A stretch of 64,000 nucleotides of DNA from Isoetes taiwanensis (lineage: Eukaryota; Streptophyta; Lycopodiopsida; Isoetales; Isoetaceae). How positions within the stretch are numbered: position 1 is the stretch's first letter; every line of letters begins with the position of its first letter. A program made the translations under genes and the position numbers. The stretch covers positions 11,820,028 through 11,884,027 of the forward strand of contig JAJEKV010000014.1 of the NCBI GenBank assembly GCA_021234155.1, in the 5' to 3' direction. The notes beneath the pieces are model-generated. The model worked only from the letters and a program-made list of their open reading frames with translations. It had not been told where the DNA came from and ran no database searches. Shown here piece by piece: positions 26,307 to 36,881 of the stretch.

Positions 26307-26317
26307 GCTCGATACAC
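26307..26317 (-). other. Probable primer-binding site (initiator Met tRNA), altered
   Basis: The plus strand reads gctcgatacac next to the LTR. The standard site read on this strand is GCTCTGATACCA. The differences are CTG to CG and loss of one C, the first being the same change seen systematically elsewhere in the window. Confidence 0.45.
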
Positions 26318-26497
26318 GAAACGCGGTAAATGGCGGCTAGCTATACTCACCACCCAACCACGAGCTCGGCCTGAAAAACTGAATGCCCCTTGAGCTCTCC
26401 CCGAGCATCTTTATAGCTAAGTGCCCCTCCATGCATGCATGCAACCTTAGGGATGCATGCAAATGCGAATCCCTCTCGACGCCCACGCCCGGTGTCT
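26318..26497 (-). repeat. 5' LTR of the short-LTR element
   Basis: This is the partner of 23869-24056. Several differences between the two are CTG or CAG in one copy and CG in the other (ctcagc versus ctcggc, ctctggacg versus ctcgacg). Confidence 0.6.
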
Positions 26498-26515
26498 ATA
26501 CCAAAAAAGATGTAT

Positions 26516-26785
26516 GGGGAAGCAAATCGGGGACCCCTTCCCGCAGTGGGCAGGGGGACTGCGGGTCGCGAGGCTCCCCCGTCCGCGCTGAAGGGGGTCC
26601 CGATTTGCTTCCCCCACAACATGGAAGATGGAGCTGCGTTTTTTACCGATTCTTGTTCCTGATTGCCGGCTTGATCTTGATCTTCACCGCTGAGCGGAAT
26701 GGCAGCCCTCTTTCCATTCCGGAGTGTAGGGGACTGCCACATGCCAGCACCAGGGATGATTCCGGCGACCCATCTTCCATGTTGT
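26516..26785. repeat. Cluster of inverted repeats
   Basis: Arms 26516-26537 and 26594-26614 (ggggaagcaaatcggg with its complement) form a long hairpin. Immediately beside it, arms 26616-26631 and 26770-26785 (acaacatggaagatgg and its complement) form a second one enclosing about 140 bases. A smaller pair, cggaatgg with ccattccg, lies inside the second. It starts about 20 bases beyond the LTR of the short-LTR element. Function unknown. Confidence 0.65.
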
Positions 26786-27303
26786 GTATAGGTAAGAGGC
26801 AACATGTATACGTGGTGGGAGAGTGATAGATAAAGCTAATTCTGTTTTTGACCTTAGGATGTGGCAAAGCATTTTTTTTTGCAAAAAATGATACCGTTGA
26901 TTTGGCATCATGCCTAGGATATGCTAAAGATCAATGACTCATATTCAATCTAAAGAACAAAACCCATAATAGTTAGAATTTTGTTGTTGATGGGTGAGTT
27001 ATAATTAATTTGTAGTATCCGTCATGACATAAGCATATTTTCAACATTATTATGAACAAGTCACATTGTCAATAATTAGCATTTCCTTGGTACGTAGGGA
27101 TTTTAAGTAGGCAAAAGGATAATTTACGGCGGCAGCCATGTGAACAATTCCCGGTCCCCTTTTTTTTTTTCCAAACGTGTAAGGTTGAGCCCACTACAAA
27201 TAATACAATAATACAAGAATTTGGCCTTGTGGCGTGGATTAGAACATTGTAGATAGGGACAATTTGCGTTTTTTTTTTTGTAGCTAAGTTTTAATGCACC
27301 CCT
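26786..27303. other. No gene seen; two poly-A/T tracts
   Basis: T-runs at about 27162-27171 and 27269-27279 (A-tails if read on the minus strand) suggest one or two small retroposed insertions. Confidence 0.35.
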
Positions 27304-27400
27304 GGGAGTCGAACCCAGATGCGACCTTCGATCTTGGCCCATCTTTGTAGAAAGCATCGATCTTCGAGGAGATTGGTGTTCCATCTACATCTTGAGCATG
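27304..27400 (-). other. tRNA-like segment, possible SINE promoter
   Basis: On the minus strand, GGGTTCGACTCCC (27304-27316) is a perfect polymerase III B box inside a T-arm-like hairpin (CTGGG...CCCAG). About 65 bases upstream, ATGCTCAAGATGTAGATGG resembles an A box. A short A-run follows 30 bases downstream. The cloverleaf does not close, so it is not a working tRNA. A decayed tRNA-derived SINE is the likeliest reading. Confidence 0.3.
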
Positions 27401-27429
27401 AGATGGGAGGGAGTATTTTTTTTTTTTCG

Positions 27430-28750
27430 TCAAGAAGGATTAAGACAACTTCTCTTTTTCGCACGCGCGTGAGCGCTGTATAATTGTCTATGTGTGAAGA
27501 CTTCAGTCCGCAGGTCGAGGACTATCTTGTCGAGGGTGAGTCCTAGGCAGCTGTAGAACGTTGTTGAATACGTGGATCGTAATGGGAGATGTCGTCTGTG
27601 GAATGTCGAGGGGCGGTTAATGCAGTTGGTAGAAGAGTCAACTTCGGGATATGAGATGTATGTTCCCTATGTGATGTGGCTGGCCTATTAGAACTTTGAC
27701 GGTTAGAAACTTGGCATGCATTGAGCATGTTATGACAGCATTTTCTACGAGCCCTCTCTCCTTGTCTAGTGTTTTTGTGATGTGACATATGGTGTTGGGT
27801 TTTAACTGCTGTTCGTGTTGTGGAAGTGCCGGGTGTTTGAAGCAGTTGAGAAAGTCTGTCGTTGCCATTGGATGGCCCTCGATGGTTTTGTCGTTTTTCG
27901 TGAGCCTATCAACGCTGAAGTAGCTTCTGTGATTTGCTAGGAGCATTCGTATAATTTCGATGTTGAATTCGTCAACGCGGACGTTCTTTGGGGATAAGAA
28001 TGATCTTTTCTCGCATATCGTAGGCGTTAGTAGTATGTACGAGTTGTATAAGAAGTTAACGACATCTTCTATTTTGGTTGTTGTCTTGAATAGTGTCAAT
28101 GGGATGTTATCGAGGAGATGGCCTTCTCCAATGTCGTTGACAAATTGTATAAGGTCTGGGTCAGTTCTGTTTCTTACTGGCTCGTTGAATTTTAGCACTT
28201 TGAAATGGTTCCACAAGTGGGAGGATATGATGGACGCATTTATTGTTGCTGTTTTTCCTCCTCGTTTAACAACGGGAGCGATCTGACTAAAATCTCCGGT
28301 AGCTATGAATAGTTTTCATCCGAATGGGCTGTCTATGCTTGTTATATTATGTAAAAGGATATCAACTGCCTCTATGACTGCTCTGTTGGCATGGGAAACT
28401 CGTCCCATATGATTGTTCTTGCAGTGTTGATCAATGCGGCTCTTGGCGAATGTGAATCAAGTAGTGAATGAATTCCGATAGTTGTTGTCGATGACAGGTA
28501 TTTGAAACCGAGAGTGTGCAATCCTTCCAGCACGATATTGCAGCGATGACAATGCTGTGGTGGCACATGGTAAGATTATTTGATTCAATCCTCGTATGAA
28601 GAGACAGATAGCGTTGAGCACATACGTTTTGCCAGTTCCTGCCTTTCCATAGATGAAGATTGGGGCTGGGCATTTTTTGTTATTGATAAGCACACATATG
28701 TAGGTGTAGATCGAAGATTGGTTTCTGTTCATGGTGCGTAACATACTTGA
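27430..28750 (-). pseudogene. Helitron PIF1-like helicase domain, frameshifted
   Basis: Helicase that unwinds DNA during rolling-circle transposition. Motifs in order on the minus strand: Walker A GKAGTGKT (about 28625-28648); Walker B IIWDEFPM (about 28400); a GDFSQ block (about 28276-28300); the ILTP--C/KN--VDEFN region and the LP-H-Q-LK segment (27638-28216); and motif VI as QLYSALTRVR (about 27450-27480). The motifs sit in different frames, so several small indels separate them. Some CTG sites seem intact here, so these breaks may be real mutations. The identification is firm because of motif order and spacing. Confidence 0.85.
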
Positions 28751-30786
28751 GCTCTTTATAAGATACTCTTAGGTGGGGGGAACTTGTTGAGTTAAGTTAC
28801 GTATTTCTTTAGATGGGATGTTTTTGTATAGGTAGGCGAAAGCTCGATTGTGGGTTCCATGTTGTTAATGGCGACCGGGATCTCATTGGCGGTGACCGGT
28901 TGGTTTTCGGATATTGTTCTAGAAAGTCGGCTATCATGTGATGTTGGAATTGTTCCCATAGTTTGGAGTCTTGCGTCAGGAATCAATATTAGGAGCATAA
29001 ATAGAAATCGTAATTGTGATGGAGGTTGCGGGCATGAGATTGCCTCCTCCATTACTGCTATCGCCTCGATTGGTGGTGCAATTAGTCCCATGGCTTGGCG
29101 ATTTTTCGATATGTCTTATCTGTTCTTTGGTCATGATTCTTGAGTTGCTCCCATGATCGTGCAGCTTTGTGGTGCAGGATGAGTCGCAAGTAGAATGGCT
29201 CTCCAACTTTTGGGAGGAATAGCCGTATTCTACAGATTAGTTGTCCTCTAGTTCTCTCATGAATGATATTTTGGACTATTGTTGCGGCTTTCTGTTCCAG
29301 ATGATCGATTTCTTTGAGAACAATACCTGGCCTGTAGGTGTACTGTTCATTGTAATCAATGTAGGTGATGTCATTAAATTTCGGAGCGAGGGGTCGTAAG
29401 AAGTATCTGTCTATAGGGAGATTCTGGTGTATGTGGATGTGTTTCTAAAGCAATGTCTGTCATGTCCTTCTAAATGTAGGGGAAGACATTTTACGGAGGG
29501 GTGCTTTTCAGTCATATGATAGGACATAATTCTCCATGTGGCTTCCATGGATGATAGATAGCATGCAGAGGTATAGTCCTGGATTTCATTCTTCATGTGA
29601 TTTTGGTCACGGTTGTTCGTTGTAGGAGACTGTTTTGGAACATTTGTAGGCGGTGTTCGTTTTTAGAGTCAACATGGAAACGAGTCATGTCAAAGCCTTT
29701 GTATATATAGCCGTAAAGGTATGCGAAGATATGTATGGTAAATACAATGTTTGCGTAAATATGGCAGTCCATTTCTCTCAACAGAAATAGAGTCTGGAAC
29801 GATGTTTATGTCTGCCTCTGTTCGTCGTCTGTATTGTACATATCCTTTTTCGTCGATGCATGTTGTTGGGTTCAATGGTTTTGGGTATTTGTAACAACAT
29901 TTGTTGTTTTCTTTGAGGCAACATTTCACGTGTCTATGGATCATGTACTTCTCGACTTGTGCTCTCAGTGTGGGATCTTCTGGTAGCTCTACGAAGATTA
30001 GATTATCAATCTATATGGATCTCATGCTCTGTCTTTACGACGATATGTGGATGGGGCAATCCACACTTCTGGAATTCAGTGACATGCATCATGTAGGATA
30101 TGGGACCAAGATATTTTCGAATAATGTTCTTAGTATATTGAACTCTTTCATGGCATGCTCGGACAACGACCATAGGGTTGTCGGATGCATTTTGGCCAGG
30201 ATGCAATTTATATTTTATTTTTGGCCATCCTGGATTTGTTATTATAGTTATGAAGAAACTCGGTCTGCCTTTGACCCTTGCAAGCGCAAGGGCATCTGCT
30301 ACTTGGACAGCGCACCATCGTCGAGAACCCAAGAATGATGCTGGTAGACTTTTGTAATGTACATCGGGATCTTCGTCGTCATTGAAGTCATCTTCATGTT
30401 GTGTCAAGTTTCGTCGATAGCCCTCAGTTACAATATAATTAAGACGCTCTTCTTCCACTCTAGAATACATATCAACGAGGTACTCACCGCAAAGTCTACC
30501 TAGTTGTGAAAAGCGAGGTTCATGAAGTAGTCTAGTTTGGTACCAATCTATTTGGGACATGTTTTGATCATTATGTGGATGTCACCCTAGTGTTCCATGT
30601 GGGAAGAATAACGGGTATTGAAGCGGTTCATATGTAGGGTCAAAAATACTCAAAAATACTGGATCATGGTCGTGTCGCATCCAGATCATTGCAGTTCTAG
30701 GCTTTATAGTAACACTGTTGTTACTGTGTACAATAGCAGCTATTTCATCTGATGTGGAAGAATCTGCGAGGATAAGTCTTACGGGT
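28751..30786 (-). pseudogene. Helitron Rep (HUH endonuclease) region, broken
   Basis: Encodes the nicking and joining enzyme of Helitrons. Read on the minus strand: the DPTYEPLQYPLFFPHGTLG segment, with a stop where the family has W (about 30585); then RLCGEYLVDMYSRVEEERLNYI; SFFITIITNPGWPKI; the two-histidine HUH motif in GLPHPHIVV (about 30040-30055); the tyrosine region YLYGYIYKG (about 29695-29725), which would carry the catalytic tyrosines; and the EATWRIMSY segment (29411-29596). Stops and frameshifts divide it into at least four pieces. About 28751-29400 holds the linker to the helicase with little similarity left. Confidence 0.85.
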
Positions 30787-32490
30787 TGTTGACTCTCAAC
30801 CTGGCTAGAGAGTCAAACACAAGAAGCCAACTTGAATTTGTGCTCAAGTTGGGGTTAGAACCTCCAGATCACTTAAGGTGATCAGTCTACACAAGAATTT
30901 TTTAAAGCAAAAGATCAAATATCAAGTACTCATACCTTTCCCAATTCAAGAATATGGAACCTTCACTCAAATTGATGTAATCCTCATAGGTGGATTGATT
31001 TTCAAGGTCAAATGATTGTGACTTGTGTAGAAAAGTTATAGGCAAGCAAGGGAAAAGATCTTGACCAAGTCTGAGTTCTAGTTTGCAAGATATTCGATCT
31101 CAAAGTTGAGTCAATTTTTGGTCAATACCAGTCAAAGCCACAGACAGATCTCAGAATTTTGTAACTTGAGTTGCAGAGGGGATTTTTGAGAAATTCCAAA
31201 ACTGAGATGAAGTATAGGTCCCAAAGGTGTGGGGCATGCAATCAAATTTTGGATCACTAAAACTATTTTTTTGGCACTGTTTTGTGGATGGTTTTTTCTC
31301 GAACTTTTTGTGCACACAGGTGCAAATATGATGGGAGATGAGGGGCAAATGGTCATATGCAAGAAAAGATGATGGAATATCTTACTGTAAAAATGTTTAT
31401 ATGGCAAAAATACTAAAAGATCATGACAGTCAATTTTGTAAGCACTTGGCAGGCAATTTTCATTGATATGGAGGTAATATAGGATGAATATGGGTTTCAG
31501 GATCATAAATCAATCATCAAAATATCTCAGAAGGTCATATAATAATATCATAACAGGAATATCAGTCCAATTCTCTCAAATCGAACTGTGGAATGCTCAG
31601 ATACTTCACAAACGTCTTCAGATCATGCTCAGCATGTATCAATGTTGAGGTTTGATGCGTCTGAGCCTTCAAAAAGTTGTGTGTCGATCACCCCAATTTT
31701 CAAATTTTTATGAATCCAGAATCTTAGGCATTGATTATGGGTTTGTTGGGTAGCTAAGAGGCGGGAAGGAAAGATTCGGGAGGCATTTAAGGCAGAAACT
31801 GAGGCCTCTGGCCAATTCGAAGGTATTTTCTAAGTTTAGGGTTCATGGAGGGAATCTCGCGAGCATCTTTCGAGTATATTTCGAGATTCTGGCCTTTTAA
31901 AAAATCAATTTTCAATGGTTTAAATGGAAAAATCAAACCTTAGAGTTTTGAGAATCTTTTAGGGATCTTTGAGGATGCCTTCCAAAAATTTGGGAGCATA
32001 TCTGGCCTTGCCACGTGGCATAGGGCATCCTTATGGTATCTAGAATGATACCTAAGTTATCCACCTAGGATTTTAATGTTCCATAATAGGATTTGTTTTT
32101 CAGAAGCAAAGGCCAAAAAATGGGATGGGAATATGAAATAGAAATGAGCTTATGATAAGATAAAGGAAGAGTGGAGGAATCAAGGCAAAAAATGAGAGAA
32201 GGCATAGGGGAATGGAGATGGGAATAGTTTGGGGGCAAAAGATTCTAGATCACCATGGGGTCTTCCAAACTCTAACTTCCAATCTTCAAAAAGTATCTTC
32301 CAATCTTCTTACCCAAAATCTTATAAGCATCCTTTGACCTCAAATGAAGTATTCCTTATGGGAGTTGACCTTGAAGATAAATATCCTTTGACTTTCACAC
32401 CAATGTTGACTACCAAGTTCTTCTTTGACTTAGCCTTCCTAACTTCAACATATGAACCAACAATTAGTATGTTGCCCTTTGGGGGCAACA
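30787..32490 (-). repeat. 3' LTR of element B
   Basis: It runs from TGTTGACTC to GGGGCAACA and pairs with 52701-54470. It lacks a block of about 50 bases present in the partner near 53215. Its first 33 bases form an inverted repeat (TTGACTCTC with GAGAGTCAA). Confidence 0.9.
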
Positions 32491-33186
32491 TCTCGCCAAA
32501 ACAAGAAAATGGCTAGTCCCCTCAGCCATATTATGCCAAAAGGAATCTATAGAGGGGTCTTCAAACTTTGTCAGAGTGTGCAAAATGAGAACAAGGTGGA
32601 ATAGAATATAGGGTGCAAATAATGGAGAGATAAGTGTGAGTGTGGTGATATTGTGATGATAGTGAGGTGAAATGAGTGTAATGAGTGTGAATATGGTGGT
32701 AATATGGTGTGAATGGAGTGTGATGGGTGAATAAGAATGGAAATAAGTATAAGAATGATAAAGAGATGGTGTGAGTGAAGTGTGAATGATGTAAGGAGAT
32801 AAGATGAATATGCTAGTGTTGAGATCTAAGCCAAAACAAGAAAATGCATGTCCTTCCTTCTAAAAATTTGCAAACTCTGCTATGGTGGTGAAGCTGAAAT
32901 GCAGAGTGCTTTGTATAGGAATGAAAACATCCCTAAAAACTGAAAAGCCAATTTGAAGCATCCTTTCCAGCAAACTTGAGTCGTCTTTCAAATTTGTAAC
33001 AAATATATTTACGAAGCCATTAGGAAGAAAAGAAGATTTAAGTGATGATAAAGTAATCAAGGGTTGAGAGTACATATTTCAACGAGAATATCATGTATGA
33101 ACAAGTAGGATATCACAAAAAGACCATTTTTTACTAGTCTGATTCTACAAAAGCTATTCGGCAGTCTCATATCATAAATGTTACCA

Positions 33187-33230
<44 letters not shown>

Positions 33231-33639
33231 AATGAGGGGTCCAAATGAATGGCAGGACTACTTGTGACAGATGAATATAGATGGGAAAAGGGTGCACCTG
33301 CCATGGAAACACATAAACATGTTAATCTTAATTCTTGCAACTCTGCCATGATGGTAAAGCTGAATTTGCAGAGTGCATGCTTGGGGGAATGGAATGAAGA
33401 ATGAATAGCTAGGTGGGAGGTAGGACCACAGTAAAACAGATGAGTGTGGATGAGAGAAGGATGCTCCTGCAGATGACACTTGACAAATTATTAGTAGAAA
33501 TTCTTGTCTTGGAATTGTTTGATAATATATTTTGCACCTTGGCTGGCTGCAAACATGGACTCAAATGAAAGAATTAATACTAAAAATCAAGACAAAGGGG
33601 AATTTAACCTATCTAATCTTAACTCTAATTCTAAAAATT
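32491..33639 (-). other. 3' untranslated region of element B
   Basis: Non-coding sequence between integrase and the 3' LTR. It holds two copies of a stem-loop with arms ACTCTGC and GCAGAGT (32874-32907 and 33340-33374), purine-rich tracts, and an uninterrupted run of 41 A at 33188-33228. No open polypurine tract of the classical kind adjoins the LTR; the last bases read GGCGAGA in the element's sense. Confidence 0.7.
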
Positions 33640-34213
33640 CTAAAGCATAAAAAGGGATAAGCATATATGCTGATCCCAATACCTTTTCAAGTGAATAGTG
33701 TTGATGGGATTTGGGAGTGGTACCCCTGAAGTTAATTCCTTTAACCAATAAGAATTGGTGCCTGCTGGTTCCAGCACCTCATAGGGACCTTCCCACAGAT
33801 TTTCAAACTTACTAGCTGAGTCTTCCCTTGATTTATTCCATTTTAGAACTAGCCCTCCTGCCCTGAAGGTCCCTTGTATTTTATGAGCAGCTCCGAAAGC
33901 AGCCAAATCTTTACCTTTCTTTAGCAGATTGGCATTCTCAGCCTCCATCCTATATTCTTCTAAATGCAGAAGAGTATCCAGTCTCTCCTGCAAGGCATTT
34001 TCAAAAGGTAAGCATAGCTTGTGAGCTAACCTTAGAGATGGGAGCTCAAGCTCTACTGGAAGCACAGCTTCAATGCCATAAACTAGGTTGAAAGGTGTGT
34101 GAGTGGTTGCTGCTTTAATAGTAACTCTATAAGCCCAAAGAGCATCCACCAATTTAACATGCCAATCCCTTTGGTTATCATCCATTGTTTTCTGTAAAAT
34201 GCTTTTCAAAACT
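33640..34213 (-). pseudogene. Integrase C-terminal half of element B
   Basis: An open minus-strand frame of about 190 codons beginning within the integrase, immediately after the second catalytic block. It contains DALWAYRVTIKAATTHTPF, the VYGIEAVLPVELE segment and the GPY/F module WEGPYEVLEPAGTNSYWL. No chromodomain follows. The frame continues at 48195-48498 once element A and one AAACT are removed. Confidence 0.85.
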
Positions 34214-36106
34214 TGTTGACCCTAAACCTGGCTTAAAGGTCAACCACAAGGAACCAATTCAAGTTTTCACTCAAATTGGGGTTAGAACCTCCAGATCACT
34301 TGAGGTGATCAGTCTATGCAAGGAAATCCCAAAAACAAGTTCAAAAAGTTCGAGTTCTATACCTTTCCCATTTCCAAAAAATAGTACCTTTGCCAAAACA
34401 AATGTGGTGTCGAGATGCAGATCGATTTTCTAAGTCAGATGCAATAGACTTGGTCAAAAAAGCGGTAGTTAACCAACTGTAAAACCTCTGACCAAGTCAG
34501 AGACTTAATCTGTGAGTTATTCGAGCTCAAAGTGGGGTCAAATTTTGGTCAATAGAGGTCAAATGTAGAAAACAGTGATCAGAAATTGAGATTTAGAGTT
34601 GCCAATCATCTTTTTGAGAAATTCCAAAGTAGATAGGTTGCAATGATGCTAGGGAAGAGGGGCAATCAATCAAATCTTCATTTGGATGTGTAAAAGTATT
34701 TTTTGTGGCTAGATTTGGCAAAATACAGTCAAAACTGTCCAAACCCGAGAGCAATTTTTTTGAATTTGAGCTATACTTGGTATTTTTGAATGATTCCAAC
34801 TCCTTTGGACTGCACAGGCTCTAAGGATAGATGGCAAGTGGTTCAAAGGAATAGAAATACACACTAGAATTTTCTGTAGAATATTTTGTAGCAAGAATTG
34901 TAGAATAATATATCAGAGATGGATTTGACAACTTGGCAATCAATTTGAATTGATATGGAGGTAAATATATCATGATAATGTGAGAATATAAGGATGCTTC
35001 ATAGCTTTAAATCACTTGGGAAAATAATCTTCTCAAGTCAATAAATAATTTTTGAAGGTAATGTCAACCAAATCTTGTGGATCCAATTGAGGAGAGCTCA
35101 AGAACTTCAAGGATCGTCCAGATCTTGCTCAGCAATGATCAATGTAGGATCTGAATACTTCTGGGCCTTCGAAAATGCTCTGATTGCGTTTCCCCTGTAT
35201 ATAGTTTTTTGGATTTCGGTTTCAGTGATTTCGGGTGACAAATTTAGGCTTAAATTATTGCTTAAGTTCCGGGATCCAAGAATAGATTGGTTGCAGGGAG
35301 AATGGAATCAAATCCGGCGTGATTCGAGCCAGAAACTCGGATTTAGGGTTCATGGCCGTATATTTCGGGGAATTTCCGCGATACGGTTCGCGTATTTCCC
35401 TTAAATATGCTGGGAATATTCCTGTATTTGGGATTTTAGGAAAGTTCTACCATGGTTCAAGCTTAAAGCTCATATTATCTTGGAGTTTTATGCATGCTTT
35501 AGACCATGGTATCAAATACCCATAACCTAATTTGAAGTTATTAGGACCATGAGACCAATTTCAAGGAGTGGAGAGCCAACAAGGGTTTAACCATAAAATA
35601 TGGGGTGAGAAATAGAGAATGGCAATGGGGGCAATAAAGGCTCATGTGGATAGTGGAGATAGATGACAATAAGATATGGATGTAAAGAAAACAAGGTATG
35701 GAGTAAGTGTGTATGGCAAGGAAAAAAAAGCAAATGTGGGGGGGGCAATGGTGCAAAAGTGGCTAGGGAATATAAGAAGGGAAAAATGGCTAAACAAGGT
35801 GACAAGGGTGAAACCATAAAGGGGAATCTTCAAACTCTAACTTCCAAACTTGAGCAATATCTTCCAAACTTCATAACCCGAGAATCTTCTAGAGCATATT
35901 CGACTAAGCATTTGACTTTGAATAAAATACCTTTTGTGAAGTTTGAACCTTGAGCATTGTTTGACTTGAAGCATGAACATCTTTTGACCTCCATAACAAT
36001 GTTGAGTGACAATAATCTTCCAAGCTTTGCCCTAGTCTTCTAAAATAAGTTGACCTAGTTTGAACATATGGATCCTTCATTAGCATGTTGCCCTTTGGGG
36101 GCAACA
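34214..36106 (-). repeat. 3' LTR of element A
   Basis: It runs from TGTTGACC to GGCAACA. A minus-strand TATA-like box CTATATAC lies at about 35196-35204. The conserved GATCAC...GTGATC hairpin is at about 34292-34310. Confidence 0.9.
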
Positions 36107-36881
36107 TCTCTATAAAACAAAAGAATGGCTGGTCCCCTCACCATAAAAGGGTCTTCAATCTTGTACCAAGGTGCTTGAGTGAGAATCATGGTAGAGAGGG
36201 AGTGTGATGTGTAAGTGTTAATGGAGTAGAAATGATTGTGGTGGGGGGGGATGTGAATGGGATATGATATGTGAAAAAGAATGGGAATGAGTGTTAATAT
36301 GATGGGAAAGTGATGGAAATGGAGTGTATGGGGGGAAAAATGTGAAAATGTTGAGGTCTCGCCAAAACAAAAGAATATGTGTCTCCTTAATATCTTCAAG
36401 AGCAACTCTGCTAGGATGGTGAAATTTGAATTGCGAGAGTGCTTCCTTCTGGGTAAATGAACAACAAGAATAAGAGGTTTAGATGGATGGCGGGGGCTAC
36501 TTATGGCGAGATGAATAAAGATGGGAAAAGGTGCACTGTCATGGAAACACACAAACTAGTTAGTCTTAATAACTTGCAACTCTGCCATGATGGTGAAGCT
36601 GAATTTGCGAGTGCACATTTGGGGAGATAAAAATAAAAGAGCATGGCTGAATGGAGGGCAAGACCACTTGGAGCAGGATGAATAAAGATGGATAAAGGGT
36701 GCTCCTGCAAATGACACTTGGCGGTTAATAAAAATCCTTGTCACGAGACTATTTGATAGCTCATCCTTCATCTTGGCTAATCTGCAAACATAAACTTAAT
36801 GAAGACATTAGTTCTAAATTTAAGACAAAGTGAAATCCAATCTATCTAACATCTAAATTTAATTCTAACTTGTTTTAAATT
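36107..36881 (-). other. 3' untranslated region of element A
   Basis: Non-coding. It contains two copies of the family stem-loop (about 36404-36450 and 36572-36615), in which the 3' arm GCAGAGT has become GCGAGT or GCGAGAGT, unlike the copies in B and C. Confidence 0.7.

Larger units (their letters stand above)
23869..26497 (-). mobile_element. Short-LTR, internally deleted Ty3-type retrotransposon
   Basis: Direct repeats of about 180-190 bp (23869-24056 and 26318-26497) flank a minus-strand remnant containing gag-like sequence, the end of a protease and the start of a reverse transcriptase. The rest of reverse transcriptase, RNase H and integrase are missing. A methionine-initiator tRNA primer site, slightly altered, adjoins the right LTR. 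The element is thus a deletion derivative of an ordinary Ty3 element unrelated to elements A to C. Confidence 0.6.

Noticed and set aside
35700-35745. Homopolymer runs (A8, G8) in the LTR of element A as a length-variable signal
   Set aside because: The other LTR of the same element has shorter runs; this fits miscounted homopolymers rather than biology.
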